A DNA stretch of 64,000 bases from Streptomyces werraensis (lineage in GTDB: Bacteria; Actinomycetota; Actinomycetes; Streptomycetales; Streptomycetaceae), in contig BNBX01000004.1 in the NCBI GenBank assembly GCA_014656175.1, positions 120,290 to 184,289 on the forward strand, given 5' to 3'. The translations under genes and the position numbers were made by a program. The notes beneath the pieces were generated by a model that saw only the letters and a list, made by a program, of their open reading frames with translations, ran no database searches and had not been told where the DNA came from. Of the stretch, positions 55,677-64,000 are shown one piece after another (the first letter of the stretch is position 1; each line of letters begins with the position of its first letter).

Positions 55677-56085
55677 CAACTGGTTCGCCTGGTGATTCGG
55701 TTGCGGGCAGGTGGCTTCGCGGGCGGGTGGCGCATCGCGCGGGAGGGCAGGGTCTTCCGGTGGACAGCCGGTGAACGAGGACATCCGTCGTGAGTTCGAA
55801 CATGTTAACGGTGGCGGCCGGGGAGTCCATGGGGCGGCTGTGGCGTCTCTGTGCCGGACGGCCGTGCGCGGCGGGGCCGGGGCGTCCGGTGTCCGGATCG
55901 GAACGGCGACGTCCGTAAGTCGCCGAGGCGCCCTTGTGCAATTCCTGTGCAACCCTCAATCTTTCGGCTGACGCCCCGGACGCGGTCGCCCTTGTCATGA
56001 TCCCGACATAGGTGGCCGTACGCCCCCGTGCGTCACCGCACCACCCCCCCACGAACGCGCACCACCGATTGAGGAGGAACCCTCC
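55677..56085. other. 409-base region upstream of the secreted protease
   Basis: No gene seen. TGTGCAA occurs twice (55935-55941 and 55946-55952), starts 11 bases apart, one helical turn, as for a direct-repeat regulator such as PhoP. A CATGATCCCGACATAGGT segment near 55996-56013 may be the promoter, and the protease start is preceded by GAGGAGGAA. Confidence 0.4.
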
Positions 56086-57297
<1,212 letters not shown>

Positions 57298-57342
57298 GAG
57301 CGCCCGCGGCGGTGCTGACGCCGGCCGGTCCCGCGGACCGGC

Positions 57343-57377
57343 GCCCCGCCCCCGGGAGGCATCCCCGGGGGCGGGGC
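57343..57377 (+). terminator. hairpin terminator after the protease gene
   Basis: A 14-bp stem (GCCCCGCCCCCGGG / CCCGGGGGCGGGGC) around a 7-base loop, preceded by a second smaller hairpin GCCGGTCC-CGC-GGACCGGC (57324-57342). Confidence 0.7.
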
Positions 57378-57392
57378 CCGTCACCGTCCGCC

Positions 57393-57408
57393 TACGATGC
57401 GCGTCGTG
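57393..57408 (+). promoter_or_regulatory. TACGAT -10 box seven bases before GTG 57406 (leaderless)
   Basis: TACGAT at 57393-57398, seven bases to GTG 57406. An in-frame ATG at 57397 overlaps the -10 box and so is unlikely to be transcribed. Confidence 0.5.
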
Positions 57409-58560
57409 TCGATACCTCCGCCCGCCGGGCCGCACTTCCAAGGCGGCGCCCAGCCGCCGCACTTCCCCCACCAGGGCCCGCCCGGTCCCGGGCCGTACTT
57501 CCCCTACGGCCCGTACGGGCCCCGGCCGCCCGCCGCCGTCAACGGTGTCGCCATCGCCGCCCTGGTCTTCGGAGTGCTGTGCTTCCTGCCCGCCGTGGGG
57601 CTGGTGCTGGGGCTGATCGCGCTGCTGCAGATCAAACGGCGGGGCGAGCGCGGAAAGGGAATGGCGGTCGCCGGCGTCACCCTGTCCTCGCTCGGGCTGG
57701 CGCTGTGGACGGCGGCGCTCGTCACCGGTGGCGTGGCGGCGTTCTGGGAGGGCTTCCGGGACGGGGCGCGCTCCGACAGCGTGCTGTCCCTGCGCAAGGG
57801 CGACTGCTTCACCTCGCCCGGCGGACTGGAGGGCTGGACCGTCAAGGCCCACAAGGTGCCCTGCGCCGACGAGCACGACGGCGAGGTCTTCGCCCTCGTC
57901 GCCGTCCCCGGCAGCGACTTCCCCGGCGACGACAGCCTCACCGAGCTGAGCGAGGACCGCTGCTACGAGCGGCGGAGCGCCTACGTCATGGACGGCTGGT
58001 CCCTGCCGGAGGAGATCGGCGTCTACTACTTCGCCCCGTCCGAGGAGAGCTGGAGCTTCGGCGACCGTTCCGTCGCCTGTGTGCTCGGCCGGGAGGACGG
58101 GACCCGCTTCAGCGGGTCGCTGCGCAGCGACGCGACCACGCTCGACGCCCACCAGCTGGCCTACCTGGAGGCGGCCGGGGGGCTCAACGCCGCGCTGGAC
58201 GAGGTGCCCGAGTCCGGCTACTTCGACGACGACGTCAGCGACGACCGGGAGTGGGCCGGGCAGGTCGAGGAGGCGGTCACCGAGCAGGTGCGGCTGCTGC
58301 GCGCGCACACGTGGCCGGCGCCGGCGCGGGAGCCGGTGGACGAGCTCGTCGCCCGCCTGGGGAAGGCGCGGGTCGCCTGGGGGCGCGCGGCGAGCGCCGC
58401 CGACCCGGACACGTACTGGATCCGTGAGGAGGAGGCCTGGGAGGCGACCGACCCCTCCTTGTCGATCACCGTGCGCGAAGCTTTGGGGTTGGCGACTTCA
58501 CCGCCCGCTTACGACGAGGAGGTCGAGCGGGAGCCGGAAGCCGGTGAGATGGAGGTGTGA
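57406..58560 (+). CDS. DUF4190 and septum-formation-like membrane protein
   Basis: A 384-residue protein. A Pro/Gly/Tyr/Phe-rich cytoplasmic head (about 40 residues) precedes the DUF4190 pair of helices (AVNGVAIAALVFGVLCFLPAVGLVLGLIALLQIKRRGERGKGMAVAGVTLSSLGLALWTAALV), and an extracytoplasmic domain with LRKGDCFTSPGGLEGWTVKAHKVPCADEHDGEVFALV, the cysteine pattern of septum-formation family domains. It may act in the cell envelope. The leaderless GTG start gives MSIPPPAGPHF. Monocistronic. Confidence 0.85.
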   Translation: MSIPPPAGPHFQGGAQPPHFPHQGPPGPGPYFPYGPYGPRPPAAVNGVAIAALVFGVLCFLPAVGLVLGLIALLQIKRRGERGKGMAVAGVTLSSLGLALWTAALVTGGVAAFWEGFRDGARSDSVLSLRKGDCFTSPGGLEGWTVKAHKVPCADEHDGEVFALVAVPGSDFPGDDSLTELSEDRCYERRSAYVMDGWSLPEEIGVYYFAPSEESWSFGDRSVACVLGREDGTRFSGSLRSDATTLDAHQLAYLEAAGGLNAALDEVPESGYFDDDVSDDREWAGQVEEAVTEQVRLLRAHTWPAPAREPVDELVARLGKARVAWGRAASAADPDTYWIREEEAWEATDPSLSITVREALGLATSPPAYDEEVEREPEAGEMEV

Positions 58561-58682
58561 GCGCCTCCATAACGGGGAGAAAGTGCCTGCGTAAAGCCCT
58601 CCCTCGGCAGAAGTCATCACATCGAGTGATTCTCTGGCCTTTGCTTGCTTCGGACAACCCAGGGTTGCCACTCTGTTGCTGT

Positions 58683-58690
58683 CTGTACAG
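58683..58690. promoter_or_regulatory. CTGTACAG palindrome before the GntR gene
   Basis: A perfect 8-bp palindrome 18 bases upstream of the GntR start codon, in an AT-richer patch that also holds CAACCCAGGGTTG (58658-58670, inverted repeat). Typical placement for an autoregulatory operator. Confidence 0.45.
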
Positions 58691-58707
58691 CCCGATGGGA
58701 GCGGCCA

Positions 58708-59460
58708 GTGACATTCGGTGAGCAGCCGGCGTACCTGCGCGTCGCGGGTGATCTCCGCAAGAAGATCGTCGACGGCCGGCTGCCGCCCCACACCCGGCTC
58801 CCCTCCCAGGCCCGCATCCGCGAGGAGTACGGCGTCTCGGACACGGTCGCGCTGGAGGCGCGCAAGGTGCTGATGGCCGAAGGGCTCGTCGAGGGCCGCT
58901 CGGGGTCGGGGACGTACGTGCGGGAGCGGCCCGTGCCCCGGCGGGTCGCCCGGTCCGGCTTCCGCCCGGAGCGGGGGGCGACGCCGTTCCGGCAGGAGCA
59001 GGCCGACGTCGGCGTGCGCGGGACGTGGGAGTCCAGCAGCGAGCAGACGGACGCGAGTGCGTCGGTCGCCCAGCGGCTGGGCATCGACCCGGGGGACCGT
59101 GTCATGCGCACGAAGTACCTGTTCCGGGAGGCCGGCGAGCCGATGATGCTGTCCACGTCGTGGGAGCCCCTCGCCCTCACCGGGCGCACGCCGGTGATGC
59201 TGCCCGAGGAGGGCCCGCTGGGCGGCATGGGCGTGGTCGAGCGCATGCGCGCGATCGACGTCATCGTGGACAACGTGACGGAGGAGGTCGGGGCCCGCCC
59301 CGGCCTCGCGGAGGAACTGATGCTGCTGGGCGGCGTCCCCGGCCACGTCGTCCTGGTCATCCAGCGCACGTACTTCGCGTCGGGCCGCCCGGTGGAGACG
59401 GCGGACGTGGTGATCCCGGCGGACCGCTACCGGGCGGCGTATCACCTGCCGGTGAAGTAG
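58708..59460 (+). CDS. GntR/HutC-family transcriptional regulator
   Basis: A 250-residue regulator. The N-terminal winged HTH (AYLRVAGDLRKKIVDGRLPPHTRLPSQARIREEYGVSDTVALEARKVLMAEGLVEGRSGSGTYV) is followed by a C-terminal UTRA ligand-binding domain (LGIDPGDRVMRTKYLFREAGEPMMLSTSWEPLAL, ARPGLAEELMLLGGVPGHVVLVIQRTYFASGRPVETADVVIPADRYRAAYHLPV). GTG 58708 has GGGAG upstream. It has no co-directional metabolic neighbour, so the regulated genes lie elsewhere. Confidence 0.93.
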   Translation: MTFGEQPAYLRVAGDLRKKIVDGRLPPHTRLPSQARIREEYGVSDTVALEARKVLMAEGLVEGRSGSGTYVRERPVPRRVARSGFRPERGATPFRQEQADVGVRGTWESSSEQTDASASVAQRLGIDPGDRVMRTKYLFREAGEPMMLSTSWEPLALTGRTPVMLPEEGPLGGMGVVERMRAIDVIVDNVTEEVGARPGLAEELMLLGGVPGHVVLVIQRTYFASGRPVETADVVIPADRYRAAYHLPVK

Positions 59461-60069
59461 AAGCCGGGGATGTGAGGGCGCCCCTCGCGCCGGAGTGTTG
59501 CCGCCGGGGGCGCGACGGCCGCGCCCCGTCGCGGTGCAGCACCGAGCGAGGTGCGGGCGCCCCGCGTACCGGGCCCCGGCGCGCAAGGGCCCCTCGCGGC
59601 ACGCGCACCCGCATCGAAGAACCTCGGCCACGCGGCACGCCGCCGGCGCCAAAGGGCCGCGTTCTTCGCCCGCCCGCCGCGCCCCCTCGCGCCGCCCGCC
59701 GAGGGGATCCGCGCCTCCCCAGTCGCCCCATCGCCCCCGCGCGCTCCCCTTCGCGCCCCGCGTCATGGCTCCGCTCCGGCGTGGGGCTCGGCCCGCGCCG
59801 GGCTTGCGGGCGAAGGGATTTGGCCGTTCTTGCAGGTCGCCCCAGGGACAGGGCGAGGACGGTCATACGGCGCTGACCGGACATGTCGCCCCCGGCGCAC
59901 GGCGCATCCGCCACCGTGCGCCCCCTCCGTGCTGGCCGGTTGCGTGCCTGTTTGTGAAAAGCCGTATTCGCTCAGTGAAGGTAAGGCGTAGGCTCGGGCA
60001 TATGCGGACTGCGGTTTCCTTACCGGGCGGGGCGCGGCACAGGCCGCGGAAGGCAAGTGGAGGGGAGCG
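59461..60069. other. 609-base region with no convincing gene
   Basis: Extremely GC-rich (C-rich) DNA without codon bias. Open frames run across it but none has the expected third-position pattern or a recognisable product. At the 3' end TAGGCT (59989-59994) in a low-GC patch (59950-60015) may be the promoter of the small SPOR-like gene, and GGAGGGGAG lies just before its ATG. Confidence 0.45.
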
Positions 60070-60258
60070 ATGAGCGACGGCACGGTGACTCTTCCCTGGC
60101 TCGTCGTGCGTCAGGACGACAACGGCAACCGCTACCGGGTGGGCCGTTACGCGACACGCGCCGAAGCGGAGAAGATCGCGGACAGCCTCGACGGCCGCGG
60201 CCACAAGCAGCTCTACTGGGTCGAACGCATCGGCCAGAGCGGCTCCACCGTCAGCTGA
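60070..60258 (+). CDS. SPOR-like small protein
   Basis: A 62-residue protein (MSDGTVTLPWLVVRQDDNGN, RYRVGRYATRAEAEKIADSLDGRGHKQLYWVERIG) matching a minimal SPOR-like fold of beta-alpha-beta pattern that in other proteins binds denuded glycan at septa. It has no signal peptide or membrane anchor, so a cytosolic or unanchored role is likely. It is conserved in actinomycetes as an isolated gene. Confidence 0.8.
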   Translation: MSDGTVTLPWLVVRQDDNGNRYRVGRYATRAEAEKIADSLDGRGHKQLYWVERIGQSGSTVS

Positions 60259-60287
60259 ACCGACCGGAACGCCCACGGCCGGGTCCG

Positions 60288-61646
60288 TCAGGGCCGCACC
60301 CGTGACGCCTCCGGCCTGCCTCCCGCGCCGCCGGCCACCGCGCCGGGCCGTGCCGTGCGCCGGTGCATCCGTGACACCGCCGTGCACTGGAGTGCCATCG
60401 ACAGCGCCATGGCCAGACAGACCCCCGGCAGGCCCCACCCCGACAGGCCGGTGGCGAAGGCCAGTTGGAGGACCGTCCCGCAGAAGGTGACGCGCGCCAG
60501 GGCCCGGGCCCGCCCGCTGCCCTCGAAGACGCCGCCCAGCGCGATGAAGCAGGCGAGCAGCACCAGATACGGCCCCACGCAGCGCAGGAAGAGCGTCCCC
60601 GCGTCGGCCACCCCGCTCTCCGCGCCGAAGCCCCGCATGATCCACGGCGCCCCCGCCAGCAGCACCGTCGCCGCCGTCAGCCCCAGCCCGCCCGCCAGCA
60701 GCAGCGCCTGGCGCCCCACCTCCCGCCGCTCGTCCCGCCCCGCGCCCAGCAGATGCGCGGTGTGGATGGAGGCGGCCTGGCGCACCGCGTAGAAGGCCAT
60801 GGTCGCCACGTACATCGCCTTGGTCGCGATCCCGTACGCCGCCACCTCGTCCACGCCGATCCGCGCGACCACCGCGACGAGCGCGAGGGCCCCGGTCATC
60901 CGGACCAGGAAGTCGGCCGACATGGGCAGGCCGGTCGTCGCCGTCCCGCGCAGATCGGCGACCAGGCCCATGAACCCGCAACTCCGGGGCAACGAGAGGC
61001 GGAAGAGTCCTCTGCGGTGCAGGACCGCCAGTCCGCAGGCCAGCGCCGCCGTCCGGCCCAGCACCGTCGAGACGGCCGCCCCGCGCACCCCGAGGCCCAG
61101 CCCGAACACGAACAGCGGGTCCAGCGCGAGGATCAGGCCGTTCGCCAGCAGCGACAGCCGCATCGGGGTCCGGGTGTCGCCCGCGCCCTTGAGGACGCCG
61201 TCGACCACGGTGGTCGCGTAGAACACCGCGATGCCCGGCAGCGCGACCGCGAAGTAGCCGGCCGCGAGCGACACCGCGCGGCCGTCTTCGCCGCCCAGCA
61301 CCAGCCGGGCCAGCGGCTCCCGCGCCAGGAACCCGCCGGCCGCGACCACCGGAGTGACGAGCGCCCACAGCGCCCAGCCGCCGCGCACGGCGGACCGCAG
61401 CGCCGCCGCGTCCTGCGCGCCCCTCGCCCGCGCGACCCGCACGGTCGTGCCCGAACCCGCCACGAGGATCACCCCGAGCAGCAGGTTCTCCACGTTCGTC
61501 GCGACCGCCACCGCGGCGACCGCGTCCCCGCCCAGCCGGGTCACCCAGACCATGTTGATGATCCCGGCCGTCACCCCGGCGAGCAGCTCGACATAGACGG
61601 GGCACGCCAGCGAGACCAGCGTGCGCCGATGCCGTACGGCTTCCAC
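60288..61646 (-). CDS. MATE family efflux transporter
   Basis: A 452-residue protein with twelve hydrophobic segments in two similar halves. Typical MATE signatures: LACPVYVELLAGVTAGIINMVWVTRLGGDAVAAVAVATNVENLLLGVIL, VVDGVLKGAGDTRTPMRLSLLANGLILALDPLFVFGLGLGVRGAAVSTVLGR and FALGG-like VFEGSGRARALARVTF. GTG 61646 has GAGGGGGG five bases upstream. It exports a drug or metabolite in exchange for cations. It is divergent from a PadR regulator with an operator-like repeat between, so it is very probably induced by its substrate. Confidence 0.9.
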   Translation of the reverse strand: MEAVRHRRTLVSLACPVYVELLAGVTAGIINMVWVTRLGGDAVAAVAVATNVENLLLGVILVAGSGTTVRVARARGAQDAAALRSAVRGGWALWALVTPVVAAGGFLAREPLARLVLGGEDGRAVSLAAGYFAVALPGIAVFYATTVVDGVLKGAGDTRTPMRLSLLANGLILALDPLFVFGLGLGVRGAAVSTVLGRTAALACGLAVLHRRGLFRLSLPRSCGFMGLVADLRGTATTGLPMSADFLVRMTGALALVAVVARIGVDEVAAYGIATKAMYVATMAFYAVRQAASIHTAHLLGAGRDERREVGRQALLLAGGLGLTAATVLLAGAPWIMRGFGAESGVADAGTLFLRCVGPYLVLLACFIALGGVFEGSGRARALARVTFCGTVLQLAFATGLSGWGLPGVCLAMALSMALQCTAVSRMHRRTARPGAVAGGAGGRPEASRVRP

Positions 61647-61666
61647 GACTACCCCCCTCGTTTCGT

Positions 61667-61687
61667 GGTACCTCGAATCGAGGTGCC
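61667..61687. promoter_or_regulatory. probable PadR operator between MATE and padR
   Basis: GGTACCTCGA - A - TCGAGGTGCC is a 10-bp inverted repeat with one mismatch, 20 bases before the MATE start and 80 bases before the PadR start. ATAGCATCGAG (61697-61707) beside it may belong to the padR promoter. Confidence 0.6.
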
Positions 61688-61766
61688 GCGAAAAGAGATA
61701 GCATCGAGCCGCCGCGCGGACAAGCGCGCGGACGGGAGTGGCCACATCGAGGACAGGGGAGCGGCC

Positions 61767-62297
61767 ATGCTGGAGCTGTCGATCCTGGGGTTCCTCCACG
61801 AGGAGCCCCTGCACGGCTACGAGCTGAAGGCGCGCATCCAGGCGCTCCACGGCCACATCCGCCCGGTCAGCGACGGCGCCCTGTACCCGGCCATCGCGCG
61901 GCTGGTGAAGGCCGGCTCGGTCGAGCAGCGCACCGAACCCGGCAGCGGCGCCGCGGCCCGCCGGGTGCTGTCCCTCACCGACGCGGGGCGCGCCGCGCTC
62001 ATGGACCGGCTCAGGGAGCCGAAGGACGTCGAGATCACCGACGGGCAGCGTTTCTTCACCCTGCTGGCGTTCCTGCGCTTCCTTCCCGACCCCGCCGGGC
62101 AGGTCGCGGTCCTGCGGCGCCGGAAGGCGTTCCTCGACACCCCGTCGAGCTTCTTCCACCGCGACGGCGAGCGGATGCGGGCCGAACAGGCCCCGGACCC
62201 GTTCCGGCGGGGCATGCTGCGCATCGCCCGTGCGACGACGGCCGAGGAGCGCGCGTGGCTGGACGAGACGATCGCCGCCCTGGAGGACCGGACGTGA
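61767..62297 (+). CDS. PadR-family regulator of the divergent MATE gene
   Basis: A 176-residue PadR protein: winged HTH (MLELSILGFLHEEPLHGYELKARI, VSDGALYPAIARLVKAGSVEQRTEPGSGAAARRVLSLTDAG) and a helical dimerisation tail (TDGQRFFTLLAFLRFLPDPAGQVAVLRRRKAFLDTPSSFFHRDGERM). The ATG at 61767 follows AGGGGAGCGGCC. It probably represses the MATE exporter and itself from the shared region. The open frame upstream of the ATG is antisense to the transporter and not coding. Confidence 0.9.
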   Translation: MLELSILGFLHEEPLHGYELKARIQALHGHIRPVSDGALYPAIARLVKAGSVEQRTEPGSGAAARRVLSLTDAGRAALMDRLREPKDVEITDGQRFFTLLAFLRFLPDPAGQVAVLRRRKAFLDTPSSFFHRDGERMRAEQAPDPFRRGMLRIARATTAEERAWLDETIAALEDRT

Positions 62298-62358
62298 GGA
62301 GCGCCCCCGCCGGGTCGCTAGGGTCCTGCCCCAGGTGACGGACGACGGAGGCGGAGTG

Positions 62359-62763
62359 ATGCCGACCCTGATCGACACGGTGGCGTGGGTGCGCATCGAG
62401 GACGGCAGGATCCTGTGCGCCCGCCCGCGCGGCAAGGACGTCTTCTACATCCCCGGCGGCAAGCGCGAGGGCGCGGAGAGCGACGTGGAGACGCTGCTGC
62501 GCGAGATCGAGGAGGAGCTGACCGTGCTCCTCGACCCCGCCACGGCCACGCACGTGGGCACCTACGAGGCCGAGGTGCCCGGCGCCCCGGACGGCACCGT
62601 GGTGCGCATGAGCTGCTGGACCGCCGACTTCGCCGGGACGCTCGCCGCGAGCAGTGAGATCGACGAGATCGCCTGGTTCTCGTACGCGGACCGGCCCCGG
62701 GTGCCCCCGGTCGACCAGCTGCTCTTCGACGACCTGCGCGCCGCGGGCAGCCTGGACGTCTGA
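62359..62763 (+). CDS. NUDIX hydrolase
   Basis: A 134-residue NUDIX protein. The box GGKREGAESDVETLLREIEEELTV fits G-x5-E-x7-REUxEE, with leucine in place of the usual glycine near the end. It probably hydrolyses a nucleoside diphosphate derivative or prenyl/oxidised nucleotide. ATG 62359 follows GGAGGCGGAGTG. The 61 bases after the PadR gene make co-transcription possible. Confidence 0.88.
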   Translation: MPTLIDTVAWVRIEDGRILCARPRGKDVFYIPGGKREGAESDVETLLREIEEELTVLLDPATATHVGTYEAEVPGAPDGTVVRMSCWTADFAGTLAASSEIDEIAWFSYADRPRVPPVDQLLFDDLRAAGSLDV

Positions 62764-62942
62764 CGCGCGGTTCCGGCACGGCCGTCCCGGCGCGGCGACT
62801 CCGGCGAGGCGATCCCGCGGCGTGGCGATTGAGGTGCACCGATGTGAGAGTGACGATGTGTGAGCGCGCCGTGGGCACCCGGCCGCGCGGGCTGCCCGCG
62901 CCCCGCGCCGTTGTGCGCGGTACTCCGTCCGGGATATCGGGT

Positions 62943-62961
62943 ATGTGGCTATTGACCACAT
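62943..62961. promoter_or_regulatory. ATGTGG-N7-CCACAT inverted repeat at an anti-sigma-like gene
   Basis: A perfect 6-bp inverted repeat (62943-62948 and 62956-62961) spans the two candidate start codons of the following gene; it may be an operator, or a hairpin that masks initiation. Confidence 0.35.
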
Positions 62962-63412
62962 GAAACCGGACACGGTCGGACTGCCTGACTCGCTCGGCGG
63001 GGAGGTGATCCGCGTGACCGACACCGACGGCGACCGGGCCACGTGGACCTTCGCCGCGAACCCGAACGCGGTGCGGACAGCCCGTTGCGCCGTACGCGAA
63101 CAGCTCGGCCGGTGGGAGCTGGACGGCGTCGCCGATCTCGCGGAGCTGCTGGTCAGCGAACTCGTCACCAACGCCCTGCGGCACGCCACCGGACCCGTCG
63201 GCGTGTGCCTGACCCGGCCCGCCGGACGGACCGGGGTGCTGCTCGTCGAGGTGTCCGACCCGGTCCCCGAACCGCCCCACGAACGCGTCGCCCGGCCCGA
63301 CGACGAGGGCGGGCGCGGACTGCAGCTCCTGGCCCGCTCCTCCCGCCGCTGGGGGCACCGGTCCGGGCCGCACGGGAAGACGGTGTGGTGCGAACTCGTG
63401 GTCCCCCGGTGA
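62945..63412 (+). CDS. ATP-binding anti-sigma-type protein (HATPase_c_2)
   Basis: A 155-residue GHKL ATPase of the RsbW/SpoIIAB type abundant in Streptomyces. N-box AELLVSELVTNALRHATGPV, G1 region LLVEVSDPVPEPPHERVARPDDEGGRGLQLLARSS and the closing SGPHGKTVWCELVVPR. It would bind or phosphorylate a sigma-factor antagonist. Start uncertain: GTG 62945 or ATG 62960; neither has a ribosome-binding sequence. It lies next to a PAS-domain gene, whose PP2C partner would act in the same partner-switching pathway. Confidence 0.85.
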   Translation: MAIDHMKPDTVGLPDSLGGEVIRVTDTDGDRATWTFAANPNAVRTARCAVREQLGRWELDGVADLAELLVSELVTNALRHATGPVGVCLTRPAGRTGVLLVEVSDPVPEPPHERVARPDDEGGRGLQLLARSSRRWGHRSGPHGKTVWCELVVPR

Positions 63413-63469
63413 GGTCCCGCACGGCCGTTCGCAGGTGTGCGCGGACCCTCGCCGCACCCCGTGACCGGT

Positions 63470-63506
63470 AACCGTCCATGACGGTTGTCGAACCGGGGGA
63501 TTCGAC
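63470..63506. terminator. two small hairpins after the ATP-binding protein gene
   Basis: AACCGTC-CAT-GACGGTT (63470-63486) followed immediately by GTCGAA-CCGGGGGA-TTCGAC (63487-63506), about 60 bases after the stop. A weak terminator or leader structure. Confidence 0.4.
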
Positions 63507-63593
63507 GGCGTGTCCGCTGGTTAGAAGACTGGGAGTGTTCTCACGGCGTGGACCGAAAAGCATCGGGACCGTGCTGTGATCGTGAACACCGTG

Positions 63594-63620
63594 TTGTGCG
63601 GCGCCGTAGTGCTGGATACT
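63594..63620 (+). promoter_or_regulatory. candidate promoter of the PAS-domain gene
   Basis: TTGTGC (63594-63599) and GATACT (63615-63620) with 15-16 bases between, 60 bases upstream of the start codon. Confidence 0.35.
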
Positions 63621-63679
63621 GCGGGCAGCCGCCCCCGGTGACCGGTGCCGGACGCGGTGAGCTGGAGGGGACGGTTCGC

Positions 63680-64000
63680 GTGAGCGAGATACCAGCGAAG
63701 GCCACGGAGTCCGAGGACTCGTCGGGCGGCTCGAGGAGCGAGGCCGCCGACGGCCTCCTGCCCGGCGACGCTCCGTCCGGCGACGCCATGTGGCAGACCG
63801 CCCCGCCCGGCTCCATGTACGACTACATCAAGGTCGCGTCCTTCTCGATCGGCCCCGACGGGCTGGTCGACCAGTGGAGCCTGCGCGCCGAGCAGATCTT
63901 CGGCATCCCCGCGGAGCGCGCCGTCGGCACCGACCCCATCGAGGCGTTCCTCGAACCCGTCCGCAGGGAGCGCGGCCAGCGGAAGATGGCCGAGATCCTC
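63680..64000 (+). CDS. PAS-domain protein, probably a SpoIIE-type phosphatase (3' truncated)
   Basis: The first 107 codons are visible (start GTG 63680, MSEIPAKATESEDSS). After a disordered Ser/Glu/Ala-rich head of about 40 residues comes a PAS fold: DYIKVASFSIGPDGLVDQWSLRAEQIFGIPAERAVGTDPIEAFLEPV. In Streptomyces this pattern usually heads a PAS-GAF-PP2C-HATPase protein; the neighbouring HATPase gene fits such a partner-switching role. The rest lies outside the window. Confidence 0.7.
   Translation, partial: MSEIPAKATESEDSSGGSRSEAADGLLPGDAPSGDAMWQTAPPGSMYDYIKVASFSIGPDGLVDQWSLRAEQIFGIPAERAVGTDPIEAFLEPVRRERGQRKMAEIL

Noticed and set aside
59461..60069. A hidden protein gene in this 609-base gap
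   Set aside because: Several open frames exist on both strands but none has Streptomyces-like third-position GC bias together with a ribosome-binding site or recognisable motif.
60288..62435. 715-codon minus-strand frame extending the MATE gene
   Set aside because: The extra N-terminus is antisense to the PadR gene; the transporter starts at GTG 61646 with a good ribosome-binding sequence.

Overview
This 64 kb window is high-GC chromosomal DNA of a Streptomyces species (or a very close relative). The codon bias, frequent GTG starts, ATGA/GTGA stop-start overlaps, a WhiB-like regulator, a PhoH-PIN protein, two fumarases side by side, an IspH-PpgK-YchF cluster and in-frame TTA (bldA-type) codons all point that way. 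Most of it is conserved core chromosome with a few accessory inserts. I saw no rRNA, tRNA, insertion sequence, prophage or CRISPR array.

Layout. 1-9.5 kb: a Flp/Tad pilus locus (TadZ cut by the left edge, two TadE-like pseudopilins, TadA ATPase, TadB and TadC platform proteins, a histidine kinase and NarL-type regulator, Flp pilin, TadG-like protein, a lipoprotein and an OmpA-domain protein). 9.5-14.3 kb: a DUF192 protein, two tandemly duplicated lipoproteins, a secreted protein, an LLM-type oxidoreductase and a methyltransferase. 14.3-22.7 kb: a gene-poor stretch with an orphan intrinsic terminator, then polyprenyl diphosphate synthase, PhoH, a secreted lysozyme-like protein, an AI-2E/PerM membrane protein and the ahpD-ahpC / oxyR peroxide-stress locus. 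22.7-30.2 kb: a PadR-controlled ABC exporter, an RHH-SPFH pair and a class A penicillin-binding protein. 30.3-49.6 kb: a SpoIIE-type phosphatase with a TTA codon, a FomD-like DUF402 protein, both fumarase classes flanking a secreted M28 aminopeptidase, a DUF1707 protein, a WhiB-like regulator, a tandem GC-rich repeat array, GlpX, DUF4245, a nitroreductase, XseA/XseB, IspH, polyphosphate glucokinase, YchF and an HTH-WD40 protein.

50.1-54.2 kb is the most unusual part: a divergent four-gene locus with a 25-codon peptide gene plus an M14-type carboxypeptidase on the minus strand, and an E1/ThiF-like adenylating enzyme plus a membrane M50-type metalloprotease on the plus strand. Both plus-strand proteins appear to begin with a PqqD-like domain. 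This looks like a compact modified-peptide (RiPP) biosynthetic locus that I cannot assign to a named class. 54.2-64 kb holds a PAP2 phosphatase, a secreted subtilisin, a DUF4190/septum-formation-like protein, a GntR regulator, a SPOR-like small protein, a MATE exporter with a divergent PadR regulator, a NUDIX hydrolase, an anti-sigma-type ATP-binding protein and the start of a PAS-domain protein cut by the right edge.

Four genes in the core part (38516, 44267, 45347, 57406) have a TANNNT box ending 6-7 bases before the start codon, suggesting leaderless transcripts. Two regulators (the Tad response regulator and the SpoIIE-type phosphatase) carry the only in-frame TTA codons I found, which would tie them to bldA-dependent development.
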